DNA of 54,618 bases from an uncultured Clostridia bacterium (GTDB lineage: Bacteria; Bacillota; Clostridia; Christensenellales; UBA1242). Shown here in pieces: positions 16,538 through 23,502 of this stretch. Position 1 is the first letter of the stretch; each line of letters begins with the position of its first letter. Below the pieces are notes generated by a model. The model was not told where the DNA came from. It saw nothing but the letters and a program-made list of their open reading frames with translations, and did not search any database. The stretch covers positions 1 to 54,618 of the forward strand of contig CAKVHC010000006.1 in NCBI GenBank assembly GCA_934747805.1. Direction: 5' to 3'. The translations under genes and the position numbers were made by a program.

Positions 16538-17194
16538 ATGGAAGAACAAACGGCATTAACCAAAAAAGAAATTAGACAACAGCAAAAACTTTTGCGTAAA
16601 CAGGAAAAACAAGAAAAGAAAAAACAAAAGAATGAAAGCAAAGGATTAAAAGAATTCCAGGGCAAATTTAATAGTTTCTTTGCTGACTTTAAGAAGTTCA
16701 TATCCAAGGGCAATATCATTGATCTGTCTGTTGCAGTAGTTATCGGTGCTGCTTTCAACAAGATCACTTCTAGCCTTGTCAACGACATTATCATGCCACT
16801 GATTTCACTTCTCACTGGCGGCGTGTCAGTTGCCGACTGGAAATGGGTTATCAAGCCTGCCACTTATGATGCTGCCGGAGTGCAAATCACTGCCGAAACC
16901 GCTCTCAGATATGGCGTGTTTATCCAAGCACTTATCGACTTTTTGATAATTGCATTCACAATCTTTGTCGTACTAAAGATCATTGTCAACAGCGAGCGTG
17001 GATTTAAATCTTTTACCAGCAAGTTCAAAAAGAAGAAACAAGCCGAGCAGGCAACTGAAGAATCAAAGCCTGAGCCTATTCCTGAGCCTAAGAAGATTGA
17101 AAGCCAAGAAGACATTTTGCGTGACATTCGTACACTTCTTGCCAACAATAATGCGAGCAATATCGCTCAAACCAATGAACAAAAGAAAGACTAG
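16538..17194 (+). CDS. mscL: Large-conductance mechanosensitive channel MscL
   Basis: 218 residues. The core matches MscL: FKKFISKGNIIDLSVAVVIGAAFNKITSSLVNDIIMPL is the N-terminal helix and pore-lining TM1, and FIQALIDFLIIAFTIFVVLK is TM2. The channel opens under membrane tension to release solutes. It is longer than the usual 130-150 residues: an extra N-terminal Lys/Gln/Glu-rich segment of about 45 residues precedes the core, and a Pro/Glu linker plus a LRDIRTLLANNN helix close the C-terminus. Ribosome site GAAGG 8 nt before ATG. Monocistronic. Confidence 0.93.
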   Translation: MEEQTALTKKEIRQQQKLLRKQEKQEKKKQKNESKGLKEFQGKFNSFFADFKKFISKGNIIDLSVAVVIGAAFNKITSSLVNDIIMPLISLLTGGVSVADWKWVIKPATYDAAGVQITAETALRYGVFIQALIDFLIIAFTIFVVLKIIVNSERGFKSFTSKFKKKKQAEQATEESKPEPIPEPKKIESQEDILRDIRTLLANNNASNIAQTNEQKKD

Positions 17195-17209
17195 CAATAG
17201 TCTTTTTTT
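17186..17209 (+). terminator. Terminator of mscL
   Basis: Stem AAAGACTA/TAGTCTTT (17186-17193, 17198-17205) with a GCAA tetraloop and T-run. The mscL stop codon lies in the stem. The comF -35 box begins just after it. Confidence 0.85.
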
Positions 17210-17212
17210 GAT

Positions 17213-17241
17213 TTGCCAAAACACTGTTTTTGATATATAAT
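17213..17241 (+). promoter_or_regulatory. Promoter of comF, probably leaderless
   Basis: TTGCCA (17213-17218), 17-bp spacer, TATAAT (17236-17241), then 8 bp to the ATG at 17250. No ribosome-binding sequence fits in that gap. Confidence 0.75.
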
Positions 17242-17249
17242 AACGCCGA

Positions 17250-17993
17250 ATGACAAATGTGTTTAAGAAATTATTAAACAAACTGCTTGATGCAATTTAC
17301 CCAAAGCGTGTAAAGTGCATTATTTGTGGTGACGAATTGAATAGCGACGAACGCAATTCAATATGCCCACATTGTTATGAAAAACTTCCTTTCATTGGGG
17401 ACAAATCTTGCATTCGTTGTGATATGCCGCTCGCCGAAGACGACTTTTCGCAAGTTTGTTTCAACTGCAAACGTCACAGCTATCGTTTCACCGCTGTGCG
17501 TGCCGTGTTTAGTTACGAAGGTAATATACGCACTTGCATTTACAAATTTAAGTATAAGCACCAGGAGTTCTTGGGCGAATATTTCAGCGAATTTTTGGTC
17601 AGGCGTTTCGCTCGCTTTGATTGGAATATTGATTACGTTTTGCCAGTTCCACTGCATCCGGCTCGTCAAAAGAAACGTGGATACAATCAGTCATACGTAA
17701 TGGCCAAGCCTTTCTGCGAGAAAATGGGCTTAGCTTTGCTCGACAATATCTCTCGAACAAAGGACACGCCAAACCAAACCAATTTAGGACACAAAGAGCG
17801 TTGCGAAAACGTGAAAGACGCATTTGAAATAGCCGACAAATCGATCGTCAAAGGCAAGAATATTTTGATTATAGATGACGTGTACACGACCGGTGCGACG
17901 ATTGAATCTCTAACAGATCTTTTGCTCGACAGTGGCGCAAACGCAGTCTACGGCTTAACTCTCGCCCACGCCGTTATGGATAAAGAATTGTAA
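17250..17993 (+). CDS. comF: ComF family phosphoribosyltransferase-like protein
   Basis: 247 residues. The N-terminal double zinc ribbon has two sets of cysteines (C23, C26, C39, C42 and C54, C57, C70, C73). The C-terminal PRTase fold has the PVPLHPARQKKRGYNQS segment and the PRPP loop IIDDVYTTGAT (about 207-217). ComF/GntX proteins are needed in several bacteria for uptake of transforming DNA or for recombination of the incoming strand; the reaction is not settled. Single gene with its own promoter, -10 box 8 bp from the ATG and no Shine-Dalgarno sequence. Regions downstream (17994-18169) are AT-rich. Confidence 0.92.
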   Translation: MTNVFKKLLNKLLDAIYPKRVKCIICGDELNSDERNSICPHCYEKLPFIGDKSCIRCDMPLAEDDFSQVCFNCKRHSYRFTAVRAVFSYEGNIRTCIYKFKYKHQEFLGEYFSEFLVRRFARFDWNIDYVLPVPLHPARQKKRGYNQSYVMAKPFCEKMGLALLDNISRTKDTPNQTNLGHKERCENVKDAFEIADKSIVKGKNILIIDDVYTTGATIESLTDLLLDSGANAVYGLTLAHAVMDKEL

Positions 17994-18123
17994 AAATGTG
18001 AAATATATTTATTATTAAAAAATTAAATTAAAACAAAAAAATGTTCAATAATTAATTTTTAATGCGTAAAATATGTTAAATTTATTAAATAAATGCATAT
18101 TTTTTCGCATTTTTTATATTTTC

Positions 18124-18162
18124 CATAATTTTATTGGTGTTTTTATTTAAAATAAAATTATG
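18124..18162. repeat. Inverted repeat in front of the DUF421 gene
   Basis: A perfect 12-bp inverted repeat (18124-18135 with 18151-18162, 15-bp loop) ends at the GGTGA ribosome site of the following gene. It could be a leader hairpin that masks the ribosome site, or an operator. Otherwise the 176-bp gap after comF is AT-rich and empty. Confidence 0.55.
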
Positions 18163-18169
18163 GTGAAAT

Positions 18170-18862
18170 ATGGATAAATTAATTACTATAATTTTAAACT
18201 CTATCTATTCTTTTGTAGCATTGTTTGTCATTGCGAATATGCTTGGCAAAAAGCAGGTCGCACAGCTAACTGTTGTAGATTATGTGGTCGGCATCAGCAT
18301 TGGCAACATTGCTGGTGAATGGTGTACAAATAACGACAAACCTTGGTATGCTTATCTTGTCGGCATGTTCATATTTTTCGTGCTGACAATCGTCATAAAT
18401 TTGTTAGAAAGAAAAGTGCCTTTCAAAAAACTTTTAAAGGGCAAACAAATCGAACTGGTGACTAACGGAAAAATTAATTATAAAAACTTGAAAGCGTCAA
18501 AAATTGACGTCAATGACTTGCTTGGATTGTGTCGAATACAGGGCTATTTTGACCTGAATAATGTGGCGTATGTGTTTTTTGAAAACAACGGACAACTTAG
18601 CATCCTGCCCAAGAGCGAATATCGTCAGGTGGTTTACAAAGATGTTGCCAATAGTAAGCCTAAACGTGCAAAACCGGCGCATTATCTTATCATTGATGGA
18701 CAGATAAATCTAACCACACTTTCGACACTGGGCAGAGATGAAAAATGGCTGTTCACTAAATGCAATATAACTAGCAAAAAAGAGCTTAGAAACATTGTTC
18801 TGGCGCAATACTTGCCTTCAGGCAAAGTGAGTGTTCATTTGAAAAAACAAAATACAAATTAA
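18170..18862 (+). CDS. DUF421 (YetF-like) membrane protein
   Basis: 230 residues. Three N-terminal transmembrane helices (about 6-24, 36-52, 60-80) precede a soluble domain with the family pattern: GKKQVAQLTVVDYVVGISIGNIA early, then LLKGKQIELVTNGKIN, a DVNDLLGLCRIQGYFDLNNVAYVFFENNGQLSI stretch, and a second half (about 160-220) with VLAQYLPSGKVSVH. The family is found in many sporeformers, including spore membranes; its molecular function is not established. GGTGA ribosome site 5 nt before the ATG. A long-loop AT-rich hairpin follows. Confidence 0.88.
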   Translation: MDKLITIILNSIYSFVALFVIANMLGKKQVAQLTVVDYVVGISIGNIAGEWCTNNDKPWYAYLVGMFIFFVLTIVINLLERKVPFKKLLKGKQIELVTNGKINYKNLKASKIDVNDLLGLCRIQGYFDLNNVAYVFFENNGQLSILPKSEYRQVVYKDVANSKPKRAKPAHYLIIDGQINLTTLSTLGRDEKWLFTKCNITSKKELRNIVLAQYLPSGKVSVHLKKQNTN

Positions 18863-18910
18863 AGTGATGAAAGATTTATTCCATTTGTTAATTTTTATCA
18901 CTTTATTTTT
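18861..18910 (+). terminator. Possible terminator after DUF421 gene
   Basis: AAAGTGAT (18861-18868) pairs with ATCACTTT (18897-18904), followed by ATTTTT. The 28-nt loop makes it weak. Confidence 0.4.
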
Positions 18911-19031
18911 CACCAACCAAACAATCGTTTTAATTGGAAAAGAATGAAAAATCCATAGTTTTGCAAAAAATATTATAATTTTATTGACTATTTTGCGTTT
19001 TTAAATTATATTTTAACTATAAGGTGAAATT

Positions 19032-19526
19032 ATGAAAGCATTTAAACGTGATTCTAGTATAAAATTAATGGTTGCCATTTTATTGACCATTTTCTTGCCT
19101 GCTGGCATTTTGGGGATTATATTCGGAGCGAGCAAAGGAATTACAATGTTACTCGTTGCAGGAATCATTGCCACTGTGCTGGGCTTCTACGGTGCGCCAA
19201 TCGCATGGGTTAATTTTGGATCGTTTAAATCAAACGGCGTGATCCTAAACCTGATTGAGAATGAAAATATTTACACTGTCGAGGACTTGGCTAGTCAAAC
19301 TATGCGCAAATCCGAAGAAGTGCGCAATAGTATTAATCAACTCATTTTGAAAAACTATCTTAAAGGCTACCTATTTAAAAACGATATTCTTGAGATCAAC
19401 ACAAATCAGAAACAAACTGGCGACGTCCGAGAGAAAGCAAAATGTCCAAATTGTGGCGGCCCTATGGAGTTTGACGGCATCAATTACGTCTGCTCATATT
19501 GTGGCAATGTTGTGAAGAAAAAATAA
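19032..19526 (+). CDS. Two-pass membrane protein with winged-helix-like segment and zinc ribbon
   Basis: 164 residues. Two hydrophobic segments (about 11-30 and 34-58) are followed by a helical region (about 73-115) containing TVEDLASQTMRKSEEVRNSINQLILKNYLKG, which reads like a winged-helix, and a C-terminal zinc ribbon CPNCGG...YVCSYCG (about 141-160). Combined membrane anchor, helix-turn-helix and zinc ribbon are seen in several uncharacterised Bacillota proteins. Role unknown; DNA or protein binding by the tail is only a guess. AAGGTGA ribosome site before the ATG. Confidence 0.7.
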   Translation: MKAFKRDSSIKLMVAILLTIFLPAGILGIIFGASKGITMLLVAGIIATVLGFYGAPIAWVNFGSFKSNGVILNLIENENIYTVEDLASQTMRKSEEVRNSINQLILKNYLKGYLFKNDILEINTNQKQTGDVREKAKCPNCGGPMEFDGINYVCSYCGNVVKKK

Positions 19527-19552
19527 AGGCCGAATGACCTTTATTTTTTTTT
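19521..19552 (+). terminator. Terminator after the zinc-ribbon gene
   Basis: Stem of 9 bp (19521-19529 with 19538-19546) followed by a long T-run; may also serve the convergent cupin gene. Confidence 0.75.
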
Positions 19553-19579
19553 GCATTGTTTTGATTGATAATTGAAAGC

Positions 19580-19915
19580 CTATTTTGTGCGAATGAAAAC
19601 TGCTTCCATAACACTCTTGCCTGTGTTGTGTTGCGAATGGTAAACTCCTTTTGGAAATATGAAAAAGTCGCCTGCTTTAAAATTGTATTTGCCGTCCTCG
19701 TCAGCCACCACGCCTTTGCCCTTGACAACGAACATACACTCGTTGCAATCAGGGTGATTGTGCCATTCATTTTTATCGCCAGGCTTCAACCATGTAATAG
19801 TTATGCCTTGCACATTTTTCACTTCATCATTATCTACAAATAGTTTACGAGTGCTAGCGCCATTGTGCACCGACTCCACTCTTACGTTATGTCCTTCTTT
19901 TTTAATTATTTTCAT
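19580..19915 (-). CDS. Small cupin-domain protein
   Basis: 111 residues forming one cupin barrel. Motif 1 is EWHNHPDCNECMFVVKGKG with the two His and the Glu of the metal site; motif 2 is FKAGDFFIFPKGVYHSQHN. Small cupins of this kind include isomerases, dioxygenases and sugar-binding regulators, so no substrate can be given. GGAG ribosome site upstream. Convergent with the zinc-ribbon gene. Confidence 0.85.
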   Translation of the reverse strand: MKIIKKEGHNVRVESVHNGASTRKLFVDNDEVKNVQGITITWLKPGDKNEWHNHPDCNECMFVVKGKGVVADEDGKYNFKAGDFFIFPKGVYHSQHNTGKSVMEAVFIRTK

Positions 19916-20250
19916 TTTTTTGCTCCGTTTTCATTGATTTTACATATTGGTAAATATTTGTCAAATAAATATTATTTTATTTAAAATTAATAAGTTTATT
20001 TATATTTTTTAACATATTTATTCGTAATTAATTGATTATTATTACTTTTTTTTATTTAAAGTTAGATTTTTTAATTAATAAAAATAAAAATTATGAATTT
20101 AATTAATTATTTAAAATAAATATTTTTTTAGCGTAACAATAATTATATTTTATATTTTTTTAAATTTATTAATACTTATTTAGTTGTCGTTTCATTATAT
20201 TTGAATTACGAATGTGGCACAAATATTTAGCTCGTTAATAAAATGATATC
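19916..20250. other. 335-bp extremely AT-rich intergenic region
   Basis: Between the cupin gene and the DUF11 gene. Almost entirely A and T from about 19950 to 20190, with many TTTATT and AATTAAT words and no coding potential I can see. It must contain the divergent promoters of both neighbours, but no -35/-10 pair stands out clearly. Such tracts often bend and bind nucleoid proteins (inference). Confidence 0.6.
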
Positions 20251-20261
20251 AGGAGTCTATT

Positions 20262-21026
20262 ATGCCAATTTTAAACAAAGCACATTTAACAACTAAATTT
20301 CAAACAAACACTGGCGAATCTATTGATTCAGCATTTGACAGTAACACTCATAGAACAAACAAAGTCGATGAAGACATTTTGCTAGTAAAGACCACTCAAA
20401 AAGATTGGCTAATGCCAAATGAAAAGATAACGCTAACCACAACGATTACAAATAACGCAGACGAGTCTATTTCAGATTTTCATTTTCAAGACACATTGTC
20501 ACAAGATGCCACCTTTGTTGCTGGCAGTTTAAAAATAGGCAACACTGCATATGATGAGTTCAACCCAACTATAGGCTTCACAGCACCTGTTACACTCGAC
20601 GGTTCGGGCTCGGAGCTGACAATAAGTTTTGATGTACTGTCCGCCACCTACCCGCAAGACTATAAGTTCACATCAAAAAGTGAAATTTCATTCACTATGG
20701 ACAACAACTCAATAACGCTCAATTCAAACGAAAAGGAAATCAAAATTTTGGATAACGAAATCTATTTGTCAAAACAATCGAACTTGCGTGCTGTCGTTTC
20801 CGGCGATGTAATCACATACACCATTACAATCACGAATGATGGCGAATTTACGAACACTGATCTGTTCTTCACTGACGATTTGCCTGACAGCCTAGAGTTC
20901 GTTGCTGGCAGCATCAAAATAAATGATACAGAACGAACCGACCTTGATCTTGCCAACGGCTTCGCCCTTACCGATCTTCAGCCAAACGGCACAATAACTA
21001 TAACTTACTCCGCCAAAGTAAAATAA
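20262..21026 (+). CDS. DUF11-repeat protein without signal peptide
   Basis: 254 residues. Two copies of the DUF11 (conserved repeat) beta-sandwich: the first about 45-125 (EKITLTTTITNNADESISDFHFQDTL, then FVAGSLKIG), the second about 170-254 (GDVITYTITITNDGEFTNTDLFFTDDLPDSLEFVAGSIKIND). The paired ITN and FVAGS-KI words make the duplication obvious. There is no signal peptide, no transmembrane helix and no sortase motif, though DUF11 modules are usually on exported proteins. Clostridial relatives without a signal exist, some possibly spore- or coat-associated, which would fit the presence of sigH and spoVG. AGGAG ribosome site 6 nt before the ATG. Confidence 0.8.
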   Translation: MPILNKAHLTTKFQTNTGESIDSAFDSNTHRTNKVDEDILLVKTTQKDWLMPNEKITLTTTITNNADESISDFHFQDTLSQDATFVAGSLKIGNTAYDEFNPTIGFTAPVTLDGSGSELTISFDVLSATYPQDYKFTSKSEISFTMDNNSITLNSNEKEIKILDNEIYLSKQSNLRAVVSGDVITYTITITNDGEFTNTDLFFTDDLPDSLEFVAGSIKINDTERTDLDLANGFALTDLQPNGTITITYSAKVK

Positions 21027-21051
21027 AAAAAGAATCCTTGATTCTTTTTTT
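21026..21051 (+). terminator. Terminator after DUF11 gene
   Basis: Stem AGAATC/GATTCT (21031-21036, 21040-21045), extended by flanking A/T pairs, 3-nt loop, followed by T-run. Confidence 0.8.
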
Positions 21052-21081
21052 GTGTAATTGATTTTCAGCGATTTATTAAGT

Positions 21082-21102
21082 TGGCGTAAGAGGTGGGATT
21101 CG
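21082..21102 (-). pseudogene. tRNA 3'-end remnant
   Basis: Read on the minus strand, this ends in CCTCTTACGCCA preceded by CGAATCCCA, i.e. the 3' side of a T arm, an acceptor strand, discriminator G and CCA. The T-loop is not followed upstream by a normal T arm, anticodon arm or matching 5' acceptor; instead a GC-rich sequence with a perfect GCCGTG/CACGGC hairpin (21111-21125) begins. It looks like a tRNA cut by an insertion. The rest of 21103-21217 holds no gene. Confidence 0.45.
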
Positions 21103-21217
21103 TAGCCGAGCCGTGTAACACGGCGAACGCCCTAGCACGAACATTCAATTATCTTCATCTTATGTGAAGTGCGAGTACAATCCAGTGAACATCCAGAGAC
21201 TACAACCTAAATTTAAT

Positions 21218-21305
21218 TGGCGGAGAGAACAGGATTCGAACCTGCGGTAGCTTTCACTACACACGCTTTCCAAGCGTGCACTTTCGACCACTCAGACATC
21301 TCTCC
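21218..21305 (-). tRNA. tRNA-Ser(GGA)
   Basis: 88 nt including CCA. Acceptor GGAGAGA pairs with an acceptor 3' strand of complementary sequence, the anticodon stem CACGC/GCGTG holds loop TTGGAAA (anticodon GGA), and a long variable arm marks it as a serine tRNA. Its 5' 21 nt are duplicated 187 bp upstream (21472-21497). Confidence 0.95.
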
Positions 21306-21310
21306 ATATT
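21285..21310. repeat. 26-bp direct repeat, copy at tRNA-Ser 5' end
   Basis: Perfect match with 21472-21497. It covers the first 21 nt of tRNA-Ser (minus strand) plus 5 bp upstream of it, as an attachment-type duplication would. Confidence 0.85.
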
Positions 21311-21471
21311 TAGATAATAAATAAAACTTATAAGTTGACACACTATTAACCATAGAAGGTCGAAAGTGTTTAAGGGTTCCCATGAGCGCTTGCACGAAAT
21401 GGGAAAAGGAGCAAACGAGTGAGTAGCTCACTTTGCGTTTAGCAAACTGCGACGAACGTTCTTTGCGACGC
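21311..21471. mobile_element. Small hairpin-rich insertion between tRNA-Ser repeats
   Basis: 161 bp flanked by the 26-bp direct repeats. It contains an inverted copy of GGTCGAAAGTG from the tRNA (about 21359-21369), and adjacent perfect hairpins TTCCCAT/ATGGGAA (21377-21383, 21399-21405), GTGAG/CTCAC (21419-21431), TTTGC/GCAAA with loop GTTTA (21432-21446), plus the palindrome GAACGTTC (21454-21461). No protein is encoded. Probably a small non-autonomous element inserted at the tRNA. Confidence 0.6.
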
Positions 21472-21497
21472 CGACCACTCAGACATCTCTCCATATT
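21472..21497. repeat. 26-bp direct repeat, displaced tRNA-Ser 5' fragment
   Basis: Second perfect copy of the repeat at 21285-21310. It is a partial tRNA-Ser 5' end with no tRNA body attached, likely the original start of the gene before insertion. Confidence 0.85.
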
Positions 21498-21512
21498 ATG
21501 ACACAATAAAAA

Positions 21513-21578
21513 TTAGGCTAGCATTATGCTTGCAACGATTACAATAATTGCGAACCACAATAAATATTTTAGTTTCAT
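21513..21578 (-). CDS. Possible 21-residue single-helix membrane peptide
   Basis: ATG to TAA encoding MKLKYLLWFAIIVIVASIMLA: two lysines then one hydrophobic helix, the layout of small membrane peptides. On the minus strand TTGTGT and TATACT are spaced by 17 bp, the first TATACT ending about 10 bp before the ATG, so transcription would start almost at the codon. No ribosome site. It lies just upstream of the displaced tRNA-Ser fragment, so the promoter may instead be that of the tRNA. Translation is uncertain. Confidence 0.35.
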   Translation of the reverse strand: MKLKYLLWFAIIVIVASIMLA

Positions 21579-21683
21579 AACTGAGTATAGTATAGCAAAT
21601 ACCAAACAAAAACACAACTAGTTTTATAAAATACTTGGTAAAATTACTTATCTGTGATAAGATTAAATCATTGGGAGACAAAT

Positions 21684-22244
21684 ATGAGCAAAACTGTTGA
21701 AATGTTGAAAAAATATGTTCCTTACAATGAACAAGAAAAAGAAGATGTTGCATTAATAATAAAAGCGGAGAAAATATTTGGTGATATCCTTACAAGAGAA
21801 AACAAATTCTGCCATCTAACATCATCCGCCTTTATAACAAACAAGGAGCACAGTAAAGTGCTTTGTATATATCATAATATTTACGAATCTTGGAGTTGGG
21901 TAGGCGGACACGCAGATGGTGATGATGATATGCTGTACGTGGCTAAAAAAGAAACAAAAGAAGAAACATCTCTAGAAAGATTCAAGGTTGTAAACGAAAT
22001 GCCAATATCTGTTGAAATATTACCCGTTAAAAGCCATATAAGAAAAGGCAAATATGTATCGGCTCATCAACATTTGAATGTTACTTATTTGTTTGAAGCC
22101 GATGAAAACGATGCAATACATATTTTGGCAGATGAAAACAGTAATATCGGCTGGTTGACATTTGATGAATTGATTAGCAAAACAGATGAACCATATATGA
22201 TTCCTGTTTACAAAAAAATAATTGAGAAAATTAAACAATTATAA
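21684..22244 (+). CDS. Nudix hydrolase
   Basis: 186 residues, start at the ATG 6 nt after GGGAG. The Nudix box, normally GX5EX7REUXEEXGU, is seen at about 75-98 as GHADGDDDMLYVAKKETKEETSL: the REUXEE core is KETKEE, with the first Glu replaced by Asp, Arg by Lys and the late Gly by Ser. The two metal-binding Glu of the EE pair remain, so activity is possible. Nudix enzymes cleave nucleoside diphosphates linked to another group; the substrate is not predictable. Followed after 9 nt by the UDG-like gene, so the two are likely co-transcribed. Confidence 0.88.
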   Translation: MSKTVEMLKKYVPYNEQEKEDVALIIKAEKIFGDILTRENKFCHLTSSAFITNKEHSKVLCIYHNIYESWSWVGGHADGDDDMLYVAKKETKEETSLERFKVVNEMPISVEILPVKSHIRKGKYVSAHQHLNVTYLFEADENDAIHILADENSNIGWLTFDELISKTDEPYMIPVYKKIIEKIKQL

Positions 22245-22253
22245 TGGACACTT

Positions 22254-22892
22254 ATGCAAACTTTAATTAAACAATACGACGAATTACAAAACACCTATGG
22301 TTCAAAAGAACTAAACTCTGTCTATGGTTGCGGAGAAATCCATAATCCACGATTGGCTTTAGTTTTTATGAACCCAACAAAAAGAAACATTGCAACTGAT
22401 AAATCTTGGAAAGGTTTAAGAGCACAATGGCTGGGAACAAAACAGATATGGGATTTTCTTGCAAAATGTGGGCTATTTAGTTCTAACCTAAACGAAGAAA
22501 TAAAGGCTAAAAAACCAAAGGATTGGACTCCCGAGTTTTGTGAATGCGTGTATAATGAAGTCAAAAAGCAAGGCATATGGATGACAAACCTCGCAAAATG
22601 TACACAAGATGATGCCAGACCATTGCCAGATAAAATTTTCTTAAAATATAAAGATTTATTAAAAGAAGAATTGGAAATCGTAAATCCGCAAAAAATATTT
22701 TTCTTTGGCAATCAGGTGTCTTCCATAATGCTAGAACAGCCTATTACTGTATCTACCACAAGGCAGAAAAAGTTTGAGTTAAATATAAATGGTAGATTAT
22801 TTGAAAGTTACGCCTTATTCTATCCTGTGGGAAATGGTAGATTCAATCAATCTAAGGCTATTGAAGATGTTAAAATAATATTAAAAAAATAA
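22254..22892 (+). CDS. Uracil-DNA glycosylase superfamily protein
   Basis: 212 residues. The FMNPTKRN segment (38-45) sits where UDG-fold enzymes have the catalytic NPG/GEAPG-type motif 1; IFFFGNQVSSIML resembles the central strand; and FYPVGNGRFN near the C-terminus corresponds to the HPS/HPV motif 3, with Tyr-Pro instead of His-Pro. The family is found in Clostridia as an uncharacterised UDG-like protein. Base excision of uracil or another damaged base is inferred, not proven. Together with the preceding Nudix hydrolase it would form a two-gene nucleotide or DNA sanitation unit. Ends just before the terminator shared with rplQ. Confidence 0.6.
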   Translation: MQTLIKQYDELQNTYGSKELNSVYGCGEIHNPRLALVFMNPTKRNIATDKSWKGLRAQWLGTKQIWDFLAKCGLFSSNLNEEIKAKKPKDWTPEFCECVYNEVKKQGIWMTNLAKCTQDDARPLPDKIFLKYKDLLKEELEIVNPQKIFFFGNQVSSIMLEQPITVSTTRQKKFELNINGRLFESYALFYPVGNGRFNQSKAIEDVKIILKK

Positions 22893-22950
22893 AATCGGTT
22901 ATAAATTTAATTAAATTAAACTCGAATATACTTTAAGTTCTATGACCAAC

Positions 22951-22979
22951 AAAAAAAACACCATGTGGTGTTTTTTTTA
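22951..22979. terminator. Terminator ending the ribosomal protein operon
   Basis: Stem ACACC/GGTGT (22958-22962, 22967-22971) in A-run/T-run context, so it works for rplQ (minus) and also for the UDG-like gene (plus). Confidence 0.8.
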
Positions 22980-23492
22980 TTATACTAATTCGATGATTGC
23001 CATTTCGGCAGCGTCGCCTTTGCGAAGACCAAGTTTAACGATACGAGTGTAACCGCCACCTTGACCAAGTTCCTTAGCACGAGTTGCATACTTAGGAGCA
23101 TAAACGTTGAAGATTTTTTCAATCAAAGGATTCTTAATCTTTTCAGTACGAGCGATAAATGCTTCCTTAGTTTCACCCTTTAAGCGCTTTTCTTTAACAG
23201 TGTAAAGCTTTGACATAATTTGACGACGAGCAGCCAACTTCTTTGGACCATCGTTGATAACGTCAGTAACAACTTTGTTGCCCTTTTCGTCAACAACTAT
23301 CTTTTGAGTCTTAACTGTATCTTCGTAGCTATTGATAGCCAAAGTTAAAATCTTTTCTGTGTATGAGCGAAGTGCCTTAGCCTTTGCAACAGTAGTAGTG
23401 ATTTTACCCAACCACAACAAATCAGTCGCTTGGTTACGAGTGATTGCGTTACGTTCTTTGCTAGGACGACCCAATCTCTTAATTTGTGCCAT
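22980..23492 (-). CDS. rplQ: 50S ribosomal protein L17
   Basis: 170 residues against about 120 in Bacillus. The usual L17 core is split: the N-terminal RNPxSHR-like part and the GGGYTRIVKLGLRKGDAAEMAIIELV end are typical, while about 50 extra residues (70-120) lie between. Last gene of the alpha operon, 11 bp after rpoA. Confidence 0.97.
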   Translation of the reverse strand: MAQIKRLGRPSKERNAITRNQATDLLWLGKITTTVAKAKALRSYTEKILTLAINSYEDTVKTQKIVVDEKGNKVVTDVINDGPKKLAARRQIMSKLYTVKEKRLKGETKEAFIARTEKIKNPLIEKIFNVYAPKYATRAKELGQGGGYTRIVKLGLRKGDAAEMAIIELV

Positions 23493-23502
23493 AAATTACT
23501 CC

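Noticed and set aside
21213..21506. Open frame on the minus strand across tRNA-Ser
   Set aside because: It is the well-known spurious translation of a serine tRNA (GEMSEWSKVHAW type) joined to the hairpin insert.
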